64,000 nt of DNA from Cellvibrio zantedeschiae (GCF_014652535.1 NZ_BMYZ01000001.1:1984001-2048000); one strand, 5' to 3'; shown: positions 9,133 through 18,347, numbered from the stretch's first letter. Notes: generated from the sequence alone by a model not told the origin. Numbers and translations: made by a program.

Positions 9133-9906
9133 ATGACCGATAATTTTTCTGCTGATAATTCTAATAAAGAACCAGCAACCGCTCAGGAAAGCAAATCGCC
9201 TCTGACGCCAAAAGCAGCTCCAAAAAAAGAAAATATGCTGATTAATATCCTGATGAATATCATCATCCCCACGTTGATATTAACCAAATTGAGTGGCCCC
9301 AACTATTTAGGCCCGGTATGGGGATTGGTCACTGCACTCGCCTTCCCAATTGGCTACGGTTTAAAAGATTTTATTGCCAACAAAAAAATAAACTTTTTCT
9401 CAGCTTTGGGAATTGTGAGCGTTTTGCTCACTGGCGGGATTGGTATACTTAAATTACCGACAGAATATTACGCAATTAAAGAAGCCGCCATCCCGGGCTT
9501 AATTGGCTTGATGGTATTGATATCCACCAGAACGCGTTATCCGCTGGTTAAAACGTTTATCTACAATGACACCATTCTCAATGTAGAAAAAATTGCAGCA
9601 GCCTTAAAAGAGCACCGCAAGGAAGACGCTTTTGAAAAAACCTTGCGCCTTGGTTCTTATTTGTTAGCAGGCTCATTTTTTCTGTCATCAACATTGAATT
9701 ACATTCTTGCGGAAATGATTGTTAAGAGCCCTGCAGGCACAGAAGCTTTCAATATCGAAGTTGGCAAAATGAATGCCTTAAGCTTCCCTGTTATAGCGCT
9801 GCCGTCCATGATTATTATGATTGCAACGCTTATGTATATTTTTCGCAGTATTCGCTTGTTAACCGGACTGACTTTTGAAGAAGTTTTGCACGAAACAAGT
9901 AAATAA
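9133..9906 (+). CDS. Integral membrane protein, VC0807-like
   Basis: 257-aa polytopic membrane protein. A hydrophilic Pro/Ala/Lys-rich N-terminus of about 34 residues precedes five or six hydrophobic segments (for example ILMNIIIPTLILTKLSG and FPVIALPSMIIMIATLMYIF). It resembles the uncharacterised VC0807-type proteins and occupies the slot before yciI where septation protein yciB often lies in relatives, but it is not a standard YciB. No catalytic motif is visible. It is the first gene of a closely spaced five-gene run, with 18 bp to yciI. Function unknown. Confidence 0.75.
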   Translation: MTDNFSADNSNKEPATAQESKSPLTPKAAPKKENMLINILMNIIIPTLILTKLSGPNYLGPVWGLVTALAFPIGYGLKDFIANKKINFFSALGIVSVLLTGGIGILKLPTEYYAIKEAAIPGLIGLMVLISTRTRYPLVKTFIYNDTILNVEKIAAALKEHRKEDAFEKTLRLGSYLLAGSFFLSSTLNYILAEMIVKSPAGTEAFNIEVGKMNALSFPVIALPSMIIMIATLMYIFRSIRLLTGLTFEEVLHETSK

Positions 9907-9924
9907 ATAATTAGAGATCGATTT

Positions 9925-10224
9925 ATGCTGTACGCCATTATTAGTGAAGATGTTGTTGATAGTTTGGAAAAGCGCAAACTCGCGCGCCCCGATCATTTAG
10001 CGCGTTTGCAATTACTTAAAGATGAGGGGCGCTTAATATTAGCGGGGCCTCACCCCAAAATTGATAATGATAACCCGGGCGACGCCGGCTTTAGCGGTAG
10101 CTTGGTTGTTGCAGAATTTAATTCATTGGCAGACGCAGAGGCATGGGCCGCTGTTGATCCCTACGTGGCTGCTGGCGTTTATGCCAAAGTCACTGTCAAA
10201 CCTTTCAAAAAAGTGTTGCCTTAA
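9925..10224 (+). CDS. yciI: YciI-like protein
   Basis: 99-aa YciI-family protein, a small ferredoxin-like alpha/beta fold. The opening [17 protein letters not shown], the motif [22 protein letters not shown] and the closing [16 protein letters not shown] are all family-typical. The conserved His and Asp of this fold are present (DH in RPDH; DPY). No substrate is known for the family. It lies 18 bp after the membrane gene and 16 bp before the SH3 gene, so co-transcription is likely. Confidence 0.93.
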   Translation: MLYAIISEDVVDSLEKRKLARPDHLARLQLLKDEGRLILAGPHPKIDNDNPGDAGFSGSLVVAEFNSLADAEAWAAVDPYVAAGVYAKVTVKPFKKVLP

Positions 10225-10240
10225 TTTACAAGGATTCCGC

Positions 10241-10900
10241 ATGAAAAAATTAGCTCTCGCAAGCTTGATTAGCGTTACTGCATTATGCGCAGGTTTTTCA
10301 TCTGCCAGCTTTGCTGAAGACAGATACGTAACCGATGTGATTTATATTCCATTGCGCTCAGATAAAGATAACCAGGCCACCATCATAAAAAATGGTTTAG
10401 CAACCGGCACGCGCTTGAAACTGATTCGCGAAGAAGAAGATGCGAACAAAAACAAATGGGCGCAAGTAATTACCAGTGAAGGTATTGAAGGTTGGGTGCG
10501 CAGCCAAAACTTGATTGCAGAACCAACAGCGGCAATGAAGCTGGCGGCATTAACGTCTGGCCCAACCGATATGGTTGAATTGCAAAAACAAAATATTGCG
10601 TTAAAAAATGAATTGGATAGCGTTAAAGCAACCTATCAAAGCCTTTCAAAAGAAATGGAAGAAATCCGCAAGTCTCCCACGTCAGATATTAATCTGGAAC
10701 AAGAAAACCAAAGCATGAATCGTATCAACCAATCATTGCAGGTTGAACGCGATTTATTGCGCGCAGAAAACGACAGATTGCAGAAAAGCGATACTTATCA
10801 GCAACGCATTTACGGTGGCGGCCTGATTTTAGCTGGCGTAATACTTTCTTTCATCTTGCAATTGTTCGGCAAGCGTAAGCGCCGTTCCGAGTGGAATTAA
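10241..10900 (+). CDS. SH3-domain protein with signal peptide, coiled coil and C-terminal anchor (YgiM/TIGR04211 type)
   Basis: 219-aa envelope protein. It has a signal peptide at 1-24 (ends SSASFA), a bacterial SH3 domain at about 28-92 (ITSEGIEGWVRSQNLI), a coiled coil at about 110-185, one membrane helix at about 192-210 and a basic tail (GKRKRRSEWN). This is the architecture of YgiM/TIGR04211 proteins, which are thought to sit in the inner membrane facing the periplasm; their function is unknown. The start is the ATG at 10241, preceded by an AAGGA ribosome site and followed at once by a signal peptide. A longer frame reaches back into yciI without support. Confidence 0.88.
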   Translation: MKKLALASLISVTALCAGFSSASFAEDRYVTDVIYIPLRSDKDNQATIIKNGLATGTRLKLIREEEDANKNKWAQVITSEGIEGWVRSQNLIAEPTAAMKLAALTSGPTDMVELQKQNIALKNELDSVKATYQSLSKEMEEIRKSPTSDINLEQENQSMNRINQSLQVERDLLRAENDRLQKSDTYQQRIYGGGLILAGVILSFILQLFGKRKRRSEWN

Positions 10901-10907
10901 CACCTGC

Positions 10908-11666
10908 ATGAACACAGCATTAAGCGTAAACCTTAACAAGATTGCTCTTATCCGTAATTCCCGTGAAGGCAACTATCCTGACGTAGTTGCCCACGGAAAA
11001 ATTTGTTTAGCCGCTGGCGCAGATGGACTCACTGTTCATCCGCGCCCGGACCAACGTCATATTCGCCCACATGATGTTTACGACCTCGCCGAATTATTGA
11101 AAGATAATCACAGCGCAGAATTTAATATTGAAGGTAACCCCTTCGCGGAAAAGATCGGCGATTTTCCCGGCTTTATAAAATTGGTTTTAGGCACAAAGCC
11201 TGAACAATGCACACTCGTGCCCGATAGCAATGATCAACTGACTTCTGACCATGGTTTTGATTTAAAAAAATCTGGCGAAACTTTAAAGCCTATTCTGGAT
11301 CAATTAAAAACTGCCGGTGTACGTGTTAGCTTGTTTATGGACCCGGACTTGGAACAAATTGAATTAGCCAAAGCCTTGGGCGCAGACCGCATTGAACTTT
11401 ATACCGGCCCCTACGCAGAAGCGTTTAAGCACCAGGATGCCAATTTTGAAACTCTCTTCCAGCGCTATTACGCTGCTGCACAACACGCGGCAAAAATTGG
11501 TATAGGCTTAAATGCCGGTCATGATTTGAATCTGGATAATCTCGCCCGTTTCCGTACGGTTCCGCAATTACTGGAAGTATCCATAGGTCATGCACTTACC
11601 GTAGATGCCATTGCAATGGGCTTGGACAAAGCCGTACGTGCGTACAAAGAAATTTGTACCGCCTAA
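10908..11666 (+). CDS. pdxJ: Pyridoxine 5'-phosphate synthase, Bacteroidetes-like form
   Basis: PdxJ condenses 1-deoxyxylulose 5-phosphate with 3-amino-2-oxopropyl phosphate to pyridoxine 5'-phosphate, the last ring-forming step of B6 synthesis. At 252 aa it has normal length and keeps the active-site residues His44 (TVHPRPD), Glu75 (EFNIEGNP) and the His of LNAGHDLNL. The sequence style is not that of E. coli or Pseudomonas: SVNLNKIALIRNSR replaces VNIDHIATLRNAR, and EFNIEGNP and ELYTGPYAEA are, as I recall them, Bacteroidetes-type PdxJ features. The usual gammaproteobacterial pdxJ is linked to recO/era, so this may be a second, acquired copy. Only 7 bp separate it from the SH3 gene. Confidence 0.88.
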   Translation: MNTALSVNLNKIALIRNSREGNYPDVVAHGKICLAAGADGLTVHPRPDQRHIRPHDVYDLAELLKDNHSAEFNIEGNPFAEKIGDFPGFIKLVLGTKPEQCTLVPDSNDQLTSDHGFDLKKSGETLKPILDQLKTAGVRVSLFMDPDLEQIELAKALGADRIELYTGPYAEAFKHQDANFETLFQRYYAAAQHAAKIGIGLNAGHDLNLDNLARFRTVPQLLEVSIGHALTVDAIAMGLDKAVRAYKEICTA

Positions 11667-11683
11667 TTTAATACATAAATCCA

Positions 11684-12478
11684 ATGACTAAAAAAACTGA
11701 CACCAACAATGAGCGTGGCGATAGCCAGGCTTATCTGGAAAAGAAAAAATTCTTTGACGGAATGTTAACTGTTTACGGGCGCAAGCCTGTGCTGGAAGCT
11801 TTGCAGGATAAAGCTACCAACATTCATCGCCTGCATTTAGCCGACAGCAATAAATCAGCAGAAATTCTGGATGATATTATCAAACTCGCCGAAGCCAAAG
11901 GCGCAGAGATTCTTTACCACAATCGCGCTGCCCTTTCACGCATCTCCAAGAACTCCAGCCAAGACCAAGGTGTCGCCGCTGATTTAATTTGTCGCGGTTT
12001 TCAAACCTACGATGATTTTCTCGCAAATAATAAAGGCAAGAAATTCAGATTACTTGCATTAGACGGCGTCAGCAATCCGCAAAACCTGGGCATGATTATT
12101 CGCTCAGCTTGCGCTGGCAATATTGATGGAATTCTTCTACCACAACAAGGTAGCGCACAAATTGACCCGCTAGTGATTAAAGCCAGCGCAGGCACTGTAT
12201 TTCGCGCGCCTATTTTACGCTGCAAAAATTTAGCGGCGGCGCTCAAGGATTTTAAAGCTGAGAACAGCCTTGTGTGTGCACTCTCATCTCACGCCAATAC
12301 TGTACTGAAAGATTTTAATCCTCAAGAAGCCTGCGTTTATGTTCTCGGCAATGAAACTGAAGGCGTATCCAAAGAGGTAGCTCAGCTTTGTAACGCCAGC
12401 ATTCGCATTCCTATGAACAATGGCGTTGAATCCTTAAACGTTGCAGTGACAGCTGCGCTCATCGCTTTCTCGGTTTAA
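11684..12478 (+). CDS. TrmH/SpoU-family RNA 2'-O-methyltransferase, RlmB-like
   Basis: 264-aa SPOUT methyltransferase. An N-terminal substrate-binding domain (GMLTVYGRKPVLEAL, about 27-45) precedes the trefoil-knot catalytic domain, which carries all three SpoU motifs: DGVSNPQNLGMIIRSA (Asn and Arg), VLGNETEGVS and IPMNNGVESLNVAVTAAL. It uses S-adenosylmethionine to methylate a ribose 2'-OH in tRNA or rRNA. It resembles RlmB, which makes Gm2251, but the 26-residue charged N-terminus and divergent sequence suggest a paralogue, so I give no symbol. It is the last gene of the run that begins at 9133 and ends 6 bp before a convergent gene. Confidence 0.9.
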   Translation: MTKKTDTNNERGDSQAYLEKKKFFDGMLTVYGRKPVLEALQDKATNIHRLHLADSNKSAEILDDIIKLAEAKGAEILYHNRAALSRISKNSSQDQGVAADLICRGFQTYDDFLANNKGKKFRLLALDGVSNPQNLGMIIRSACAGNIDGILLPQQGSAQIDPLVIKASAGTVFRAPILRCKNLAAALKDFKAENSLVCALSSHANTVLKDFNPQEACVYVLGNETEGVSKEVAQLCNASIRIPMNNGVESLNVAVTAALIAFSV

Positions 12479-12484
12479 ATCCTT

Positions 12485-14551
12485 TTAGTGAAAATTGATT
12501 TGATCGTTTGCATTTTTTTTGTAAGGAATCAGATTACTTCCCTGCACAGTGTTAGCAAAATCCTCAACCGAACTAACGTTCATGTAATTTCGCGCAATGA
12601 CACTAAAAGCACTCACACCTGAATAAAGCTGCAGTATTTCATTTTCTTTCACCACCGTATTTTTTACGTAAGCGATAGTCAACGCATCGTAACTTTTTGT
12701 TGGCGCAGCCGATTTAAGCTCTATGTGGTTTTGCGATATTTCAACATTATCCAAAGCAAAGTTAGTATTTCCAATCACGTAAATTGCCGACCTTACTGTG
12801 TAGGCACCCGAATCATCACCCGAACTGAATCGATTTTTGGTAATTACAATATCCTTGGCTTGCAGCTGTAAATTATCGAAAGTGCGAACAAGAATCCCCA
12901 AGGTGAAATTGATGATGTCATTATTTTCAATGCGCACATGGCTTGCGTCCGAGCGGAAACCATAATTATCTTTTTTAGGCTGACCGTTATCTAATTGCGA
13001 ACCGGGAATTATGCTCGCATCCAAATAATTGTCGTGAGCATAAATAGTCGCCGCAGTATCGGGCGCTGTTGAAGGCGGCAAAAAGATATAGTGCTCCTCA
13101 ATAAAGTTTTGTGTTTTGTTGCGATAAACCTCTAAACCATAAACATTGCCGAGAAAAAATCCATCCATAGCTCTTTTAGAAACTGTGTTAGCCAAATTCT
13201 TATCACCACTAAAACCATCTGCAAAGTTGTGATGTACTTTCACATCATTACACAAGCCATTGGCGTTATCGAACAGCCACACAAACACTGCAGGAGTGGT
13301 ACCAAACTTTGACTCATCGTGGCCCCGCGGCGCTAAGAATTCGTTGTGCGCTATATTCAACCCATTGAGTCCTTGCCCCTGTAAAGCGCCACCAAAACCG
13401 ATAAATTGATTGTCTGAAACATCTGCACCCACCATATTTTGTACACCAGTGCCCTGCAAAAATAAACCGTATTGATATTCGGTTTGCGCGGGTGCGTGAT
13501 TGCTTACAAAGCTCACATTATAAATTTTGAAATTCGTGACTTTGCTATAAGCATAAAGATACATAAGTGTAGATTTCGTATTCAGGCTGGTGACCAATTT
13601 ACTGCTAGCACCATCACCAAAAATAACTGCATTGTTCCAACCACCAATACTGGCAGTGAGCAATCGATCGCTGTTATTTACATTGGTCGCCTGATTGCAG
13701 ATATAGGTTCCTGCAGGTATGTATAAATGTTTGGCTTGCGTTTTTGCAGATGCTAAAGCTGCATTAATAGCTGCAGTATCATCAGTTACGCCATCACCTC
13801 TGGCTCCAAAATCTTTCACATTAACAAATTGGGATGTAACAGGGACAACTGAATATTCAGGATAAACACTGGTACACACAAAATTATTTTGGCCACTTTT
13901 TTTGACCGCCACTGAAAAATGATGATGGCCAAGCTCAAGCGGAGTACCAAACTGCAATTGCAACTTATCGCTCACGCTAATTGATCTTGCTATATCTGCC
14001 CCTTCACATTCAGTCTCTTTATAAATGCGCAACTCATCACCCACATCTAAATTTTTAATGGTGAGTTTGGGTTGTGTCGCTGTACCTGTTGCCACATCAA
14101 AAGCAGCTGTTATATCAGCTACAACAAAATGATTTGCTGAACTGGAGGAAGAAGAAACACTACTTTTGGAAGATGATGACAAGGAAGACGAACGCGAACT
14201 ACTTGTTGATGACAAGGTAGAATTCAATGAAGATGATAAAGCACTACTGGACTGAGAAGACGCAGAACTACTTACCGAAGAGCTAGTGGAATTAACCAAG
14301 CTGGACGAACTGCTGGATTCGCTGGACGAACTGGTTGCAACCAGACTGGAAGAACTCGAACTAGAAACAGACTTCGAACTACTGGATTTTATAGAGCTCG
14401 TAGAAACAGAACTTGCTGAAGTTGAATTCTTTGGGGATTCAGGCGTATTACCGCCACCAAAACTACCACCTCCTCCGCCACCGCCTCCACAAGCAGACAG
14501 AAAAATAGATAGGGCAATTAGCAAACCAAATCGAGTCAGGAATGTGTTCAT
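12485..14551 (-). CDS. Secreted lipoprotein with poly-Ser linker and right-handed beta-helix (pectate-lyase superfamily)
   Basis: 688-aa predicted lipoprotein. The signal peptide ends in lipobox LSAC with Cys21, followed by a glycine run. A Ser-rich linker covers about residues 38-140. A small Ig-like beta domain (about 147-235) is followed by a pectate-lyase-superfamily beta-helix from about 237 to the end. The helix start NVKDFGARGDGVTDDTAAIN is diagnostic of the Pectate_lyase_3 / GH28-like entry motif, and the many NN and N-x-F turns fit parallel beta-helix rungs. The likely role is binding or cleaving an extracellular polysaccharide, but catalytic residues cannot be assigned by eye. It is monocistronic. 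Serine-linked lipoproteins of this kind are typical of Cellvibrio and Saccharophagus. Confidence 0.85.
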   Translation of the reverse strand: MNTFLTRFGLLIALSIFLSACGGGGGGGGSFGGGNTPESPKNSTSASSVSTSSIKSSSSKSVSSSSSSSLVATSSSSESSSSSSLVNSTSSSVSSSASSQSSSALSSSLNSTLSSTSSSRSSSLSSSSKSSVSSSSSSANHFVVADITAAFDVATGTATQPKLTIKNLDVGDELRIYKETECEGADIARSISVSDKLQLQFGTPLELGHHHFSVAVKKSGQNNFVCTSVYPEYSVVPVTSQFVNVKDFGARGDGVTDDTAAINAALASAKTQAKHLYIPAGTYICNQATNVNNSDRLLTASIGGWNNAVIFGDGASSKLVTSLNTKSTLMYLYAYSKVTNFKIYNVSFVSNHAPAQTEYQYGLFLQGTGVQNMVGADVSDNQFIGFGGALQGQGLNGLNIAHNEFLAPRGHDESKFGTTPAVFVWLFDNANGLCNDVKVHHNFADGFSGDKNLANTVSKRAMDGFFLGNVYGLEVYRNKTQNFIEEHYIFLPPSTAPDTAATIYAHDNYLDASIIPGSQLDNGQPKKDNYGFRSDASHVRIENNDIINFTLGILVRTFDNLQLQAKDIVITKNRFSSGDDSGAYTVRSAIYVIGNTNFALDNVEISQNHIELKSAAPTKSYDALTIAYVKNTVVKENEILQLYSGVSAFSVIARNYMNVSSVEDFANTVQGSNLIPYKKNANDQINFH

Positions 14552-14676
14552 ATTCTTTTCCGTTTTTTATTTTCAAAAAAATCTAGTACGGAAAAAAACA
14601 AAAATCATGGAGGTTTACAAATCATTAATTCCTTTTGTGACAGCCTAATCAATAATCCCTGCTAACCACAAATAAA

Positions 14677-14707
14677 CCAGAGGTTGCATAAGGCCTGCAA
14701 CCTCTGG
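14677..14707 (-). terminator. Intrinsic terminator of amtB
   Basis: CCAGAGGTTGCA and TGCAACCTCTGG make a perfect 12-bp stem with a 7-nt loop, 12 bp after the amtB stop. On the minus strand it is followed by TTTATTTG. Confidence 0.88.
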
Positions 14708-14718
14708 CCAGACAAGCA

Positions 14719-16029
14719 TTACAACTTGTAGCCGTCTTCTTCATGCAGACTGATGTCTAAACCAACAGACTCTTCATCTTTGGTAACACGCAAGCCATTA
14801 GTCAGCAAGCTCGTCACCTTCAACAGCAAATAAGTTACCGCAACACTGAAGACCAAGGTTGCCACAATACCGATAACTTGCACTTGCAATTGTTGGCCAA
14901 TGCTTTCGATTCCAGCAGCAAAGCCCAAACCGCTAAACGCGCCTAATTGCGTAGATGCAAAAATACCGGCCATAAAAGTTCCGATAATCCCGCCCACACC
15001 GTGAACAGGGAATACGTCGAGCGAGTCATCGATTTTCCACACACGCTTAACCAATTGCGTCATGAAGAAACAGATAACACCAGCTACCAAGCCAATCACA
15101 ATCGCGCCGCCAGGACCAACATAACCTGATGCAGGAGTGATAGTGCCGAGACCTGCAACCATACCTGTCACAATACCCAGCACGCTTGGCTTTCTGAACT
15201 TCATCCATTCAATACTCATCCACGCCAGCGCACCTGCCGCTGCAGATAGATGTGTAACCAACATCGCCATTGCGGCGTTACCGTTCGCTGCCAATGCACT
15301 GCCTGCGTTAAAGCCAAACCAACCCACCCAGAGAATACCCGCGCCGGTCACCACCATAGTCATGTTGTGTGGTGGCATGGCAACAGTCGGGAAACCATTA
15401 CGCTTGCCAATCACCAGAGCAGCAACCAAAGAGCCAACACCAGCGGTGATATGTACGACGGTACCACCCGCAAAATCGAGCAAGCCCATTTTGTACAACC
15501 AGCCAGAGCTGCTCCACACCCAGTGGCAAACCGGTACGTAACATAGCAGCAACCACAGAGCCGAGAAAATCAACATGGAAGAGAACTTCAAGCGCTCAGC
15601 ATAAGCACCTACGATCAACGCAGGTGTAATCACCGCGAAAGTCATTTGGTACATAGCAAACAGGGTTTCGGGGATATCGCCCCACAAATCATCCTTTTTG
15701 ATGGACGCAAGGAAAACCTTGCTGAAATCGCCGATGTATTCATTGCCTGGCCCAAACGCCAGGCTGTAGCCAACAATAACCCACAATAAGGAGGCAATAG
15801 CGGCTATAGCAAAGCATTGCATCAACACCGACAGCACGTTTTTAACGCGCACCAAACCCGCATAAAACAACGACAAGCCTGGCAAAGTCATAAACAATAC
15901 CAAAGCACTCGCGGTCAGCATCCAGGCTGTATTGGCATTATTGAGTACAACAGGTGCCGTTTCTGCTGTAGCCAGTTGGCTCACCGACATAACTGCCGCA
16001 GCCAGGGATAAACAAATGGTCTTCTTCAT
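14719..16029 (-). CDS. amtB: Ammonium transporter
   Basis: 436-aa Amt/MEP/Rh transporter, trimeric in the inner membrane, conducting ammonium as NH3 plus a proton. An N-terminal cleavable signal (ends LATAETA) precedes eleven expected membrane helices. The substrate-binding Asp and the first pore His are in LDFAGGTVVH; the second pore His is in FPVHGVGGIIGTF. I start at the ATG at 16029, which has AAGGTG upstream, rather than the in-frame GTG two codons earlier. glnK, usually paired with amtB, is not adjacent on either side. A GG-N10-GC element about 195 bp upstream could be a sigma-54 promoter. Confidence 0.96.
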   Translation of the reverse strand: MKKTICLSLAAAVMSVSQLATAETAPVVLNNANTAWMLTASALVLFMTLPGLSLFYAGLVRVKNVLSVLMQCFAIAAIASLLWVIVGYSLAFGPGNEYIGDFSKVFLASIKKDDLWGDIPETLFAMYQMTFAVITPALIVGAYAERLKFSSMLIFSALWLLLCYVPVCHWVWSSSGWLYKMGLLDFAGGTVVHITAGVGSLVAALVIGKRNGFPTVAMPPHNMTMVVTGAGILWVGWFGFNAGSALAANGNAAMAMLVTHLSAAAGALAWMSIEWMKFRKPSVLGIVTGMVAGLGTITPASGYVGPGGAIVIGLVAGVICFFMTQLVKRVWKIDDSLDVFPVHGVGGIIGTFMAGIFASTQLGAFSGLGFAAGIESIGQQLQVQVIGIVATLVFSVAVTYLLLKVTSLLTNGLRVTKDEESVGLDISLHEEDGYKL

Positions 16030-16358
16030 AATCACACCTTATGTTTTTTGTCCGCTACTGAGCGTGCGAACTTTATAGAGTGATAAAACTGCCCCAATTT
16101 GATTCAACGACTATTATTTTTAGCCAGAATTTTCGAGATCGGGATTGAAATTGCTGGTTAATTAACCTTTAAAACCCCATTTTTGGGCAAGAAAGATAAA
16201 TTATTTCGCAGGCATGAGGCGTGAGCACAAACCATACCACATATTTTTTATTATATTTTTCAATAAGTTATTATCACAACAAAATCGGCCAACATTCTTT
16301 TTTGCACCATTTTAAATCACTCAAAATATCACAGGCACAAAATTGAAACATTTTATCT
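16030..16358. other. Intergenic region upstream of amtB
   Basis: About 330 AT-rich bases with no credible gene. On the minus strand it must carry the amtB promoter. A weak sigma-54-like element is at 16224-16239, and a TGCACC word resembling one half of an NtrC site is at 16303-16308. The end near 16359 follows the stop of the transglutaminase gene, and no clear terminator is visible there. Confidence 0.5.
16224..16239 (-). promoter_or_regulatory. Possible sigma-54 promoter of amtB
   Basis: On the minus strand TGGTATGGTTTGTGCT keeps the invariant GG and GC ten bases apart, but differs from TGGCAC-N5-TTGCW at three defined positions. It is plausible only because amtB is commonly controlled by NtrC and sigma-54. 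Confidence 0.3.
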
Positions 16359-18347
16359 TCAGATTCTAAATTTACGCACAGCGGCTTTCACTTTAGCTTC
16401 AGCCTCCAAATCTTCTGCGTAAGCCCATTGCTCGTAAAGCTCGATGAATCCCTGTAGCGGAATCGCCCAATTGGGCTTGGACAAAATAACGCGATCAATA
16501 AAAGCGCGTGGTGTTTCAGTGGATTGGGGGGCAAAACCAGCGCCTTTAAGTTTTTTACACAATTGTAGATACACTCGCGCAGTTTCCGGCAACTCCTGTT
16601 TGCTAGAGCGAAAAATCAGTAACACAAATAGCAAAACCCCAAAGCCGCCGCCCGTCAGCACCATCAAGACAGCAATGCGCATGGGCGAGACATCTCCCAA
16701 CAACTTTTCTAGAAGCGACGCCTGCGAGCTTGAATCGTAATTCATAACCCACTGTATCCACGTCAGGTTTACCGCATCCCACTGCTCGCGCACAAGTGAC
16801 AACAATTTAAAAGAAGAACCAAAAGGCTTGGCCAAAAATTGTTGATCTGTTGCCGATAATGATTGCTCGATTCCTTTTTGCACACGCTCAGGCGCAACGG
16901 CGGCGGTAGGATCAAACATAACCCAACCGCGCCCATCCAACCACACCTCCGCCCAGGCATGGGCATCGCGTTGGCGAACCGCGAGCGAGTTATCGACTGA
17001 ATTGATATCGCCCCCCTGATAACCGACGACGACCCGTGCAGGAACTCCCGCTGCGCGCATAAAAAATACAAAGCTGCTGGAAAAATGTTCGCAAAATCCC
17101 TGACGCGTGTTCCATAAAAAATCGTCGACCGTATCGACACCTAGAGGCGGCGGCTTAAGTGTGTAAAAGAAACTCTGGCGATAATATTCAAAGAGTTTGG
17201 CAATGAGTTTTTCTGTACTGCCAGTTTCCGCCAACCACTCCTGCGCGCGCTCGCGCGTTTTAAGGTTACCGTTCTTAGGTAGCTGTTTATTTTGCTCAAG
17301 CTCCTCTGCATCTATTTCGTTGAGCTGGTAAGTCAAGGATGAAACCACGTGATAACCCATGCGCTCTATAACAGGATCAAAGGCTCGCAAACGCATATCG
17401 CGTGCAAAAGCAAGATTGCGCGACCAGGATTCCGGCGCAGGCAAAGCATAGAGCCAGGATTGCATACTTGCCTCTGCAATCACATCGTACTCAACCCGGT
17501 CAGCTTTATACTCAAGGTGTGAGCGCAAATTATCGCTAGCCTGATTGAAATAGTTTCCAGATTTCTGCTCGCGGCTTTGCGACCATTTTTTTCCATCAAA
17601 AAGCGAGAACACCAAGCTACGCCAGTAAAGCTTTTCTCGCGCAGGTATTTCAGTTGCAAAACTAACGCGAAACGCCAACTCATTAGATTCCATTAATTCG
17701 GTAAAATCACCGGGAGACATTGAATCGCTCATACCCGTCTTCGCTTGCAAAGGTGTTGGCACCGCCCAAAAAGAGCCAAGACGAGGAACCACTACAAACA
17801 GCAAAATCATAAATGGAATTGCTTGCAGTAAAATTGCAATGCTTGGGCGAATATTTCGCCAAATGGAATCGTGTTCAGATTGCCTGTAGAGCTGCATAAG
17901 AGTTGCGCATAAAAGCGATAGACAACCAAAACCATAAAAGGCAGCAAGAAAGTGATTAAAGGCTATAAACTGCGCGGCCAAAATAAAAAACGCAATAAAG
18001 ATGAGCAGCACAAAATCTTTTTTATTTTTTAACTCTAACAACTTTAACGTGAATCCAATGATGAGAAGGCTCACCATAGATTCAAATTTAAAACCCGATC
18101 CCAAACTAAAAAATAAACCCGCACAGCAAACAAAAACCAAAATCGTTTTTTTCAGTTTCCCCGGATAATTCCACGCGCCTTGAAAAATTCTCCAGCGCCA
18201 AAACGCGACCATTATCCAAACCAAGGCAATCCAGGCGGGTACAGTTACAAAATGGGGAGCCAAAATAAAAACTTGCACGCAAAGCAACCATGCCAAACCT
18301 GTGCGGGATATAGGTTGTTCTTGTGCAGGGGACTTTTTAAATATCAT
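16359..18347 (-). CDS. tgpA: Membrane-bound transglutaminase-like protein (TgpA type)
   Basis: 662-aa inner-membrane protein of the TgpA family. About six membrane helices in the first 190 residues are followed by a periplasmic transglutaminase-like domain with the complete triad Cys419 (QGFCEHFSS), His463 (DAHAWAEVW) and Asp479 (WVMFDPTAA). Another membrane helix near residue 555 precedes a C-terminal cytoplasmic segment. Pseudomonas TgpA is essential and acts in the periplasm; its substrate is not established. The chosen ATG at 18347 overlaps the DUF58 stop by one base (TAATG) and has a perfect AGGAGG seven bases upstream; a longer GTG-type frame is not needed. It is the third gene of moxR-DUF58-tgpA. 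Confidence 0.92.
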   Translation of the reverse strand: MIFKKSPAQEQPISRTGLAWLLCVQVFILAPHFVTVPAWIALVWIMVAFWRWRIFQGAWNYPGKLKKTILVFVCCAGLFFSLGSGFKFESMVSLLIIGFTLKLLELKNKKDFVLLIFIAFFILAAQFIAFNHFLAAFYGFGCLSLLCATLMQLYRQSEHDSIWRNIRPSIAILLQAIPFMILLFVVVPRLGSFWAVPTPLQAKTGMSDSMSPGDFTELMESNELAFRVSFATEIPAREKLYWRSLVFSLFDGKKWSQSREQKSGNYFNQASDNLRSHLEYKADRVEYDVIAEASMQSWLYALPAPESWSRNLAFARDMRLRAFDPVIERMGYHVVSSLTYQLNEIDAEELEQNKQLPKNGNLKTRERAQEWLAETGSTEKLIAKLFEYYRQSFFYTLKPPPLGVDTVDDFLWNTRQGFCEHFSSSFVFFMRAAGVPARVVVGYQGGDINSVDNSLAVRQRDAHAWAEVWLDGRGWVMFDPTAAVAPERVQKGIEQSLSATDQQFLAKPFGSSFKLLSLVREQWDAVNLTWIQWVMNYDSSSQASLLEKLLGDVSPMRIAVLMVLTGGGFGVLLFVLLIFRSSKQELPETARVYLQLCKKLKGAGFAPQSTETPRAFIDRVILSKPNWAIPLQGFIELYEQWAYAEDLEAEAKVKAAVRKFRI

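Noticed and set aside
14286-14648. Plus-strand Glu/Leu-rich frame opposite the poly-Ser linker
   Set aside because: Complement of Ser codons in the lipoprotein gene; no ribosome site and no family resemblance.
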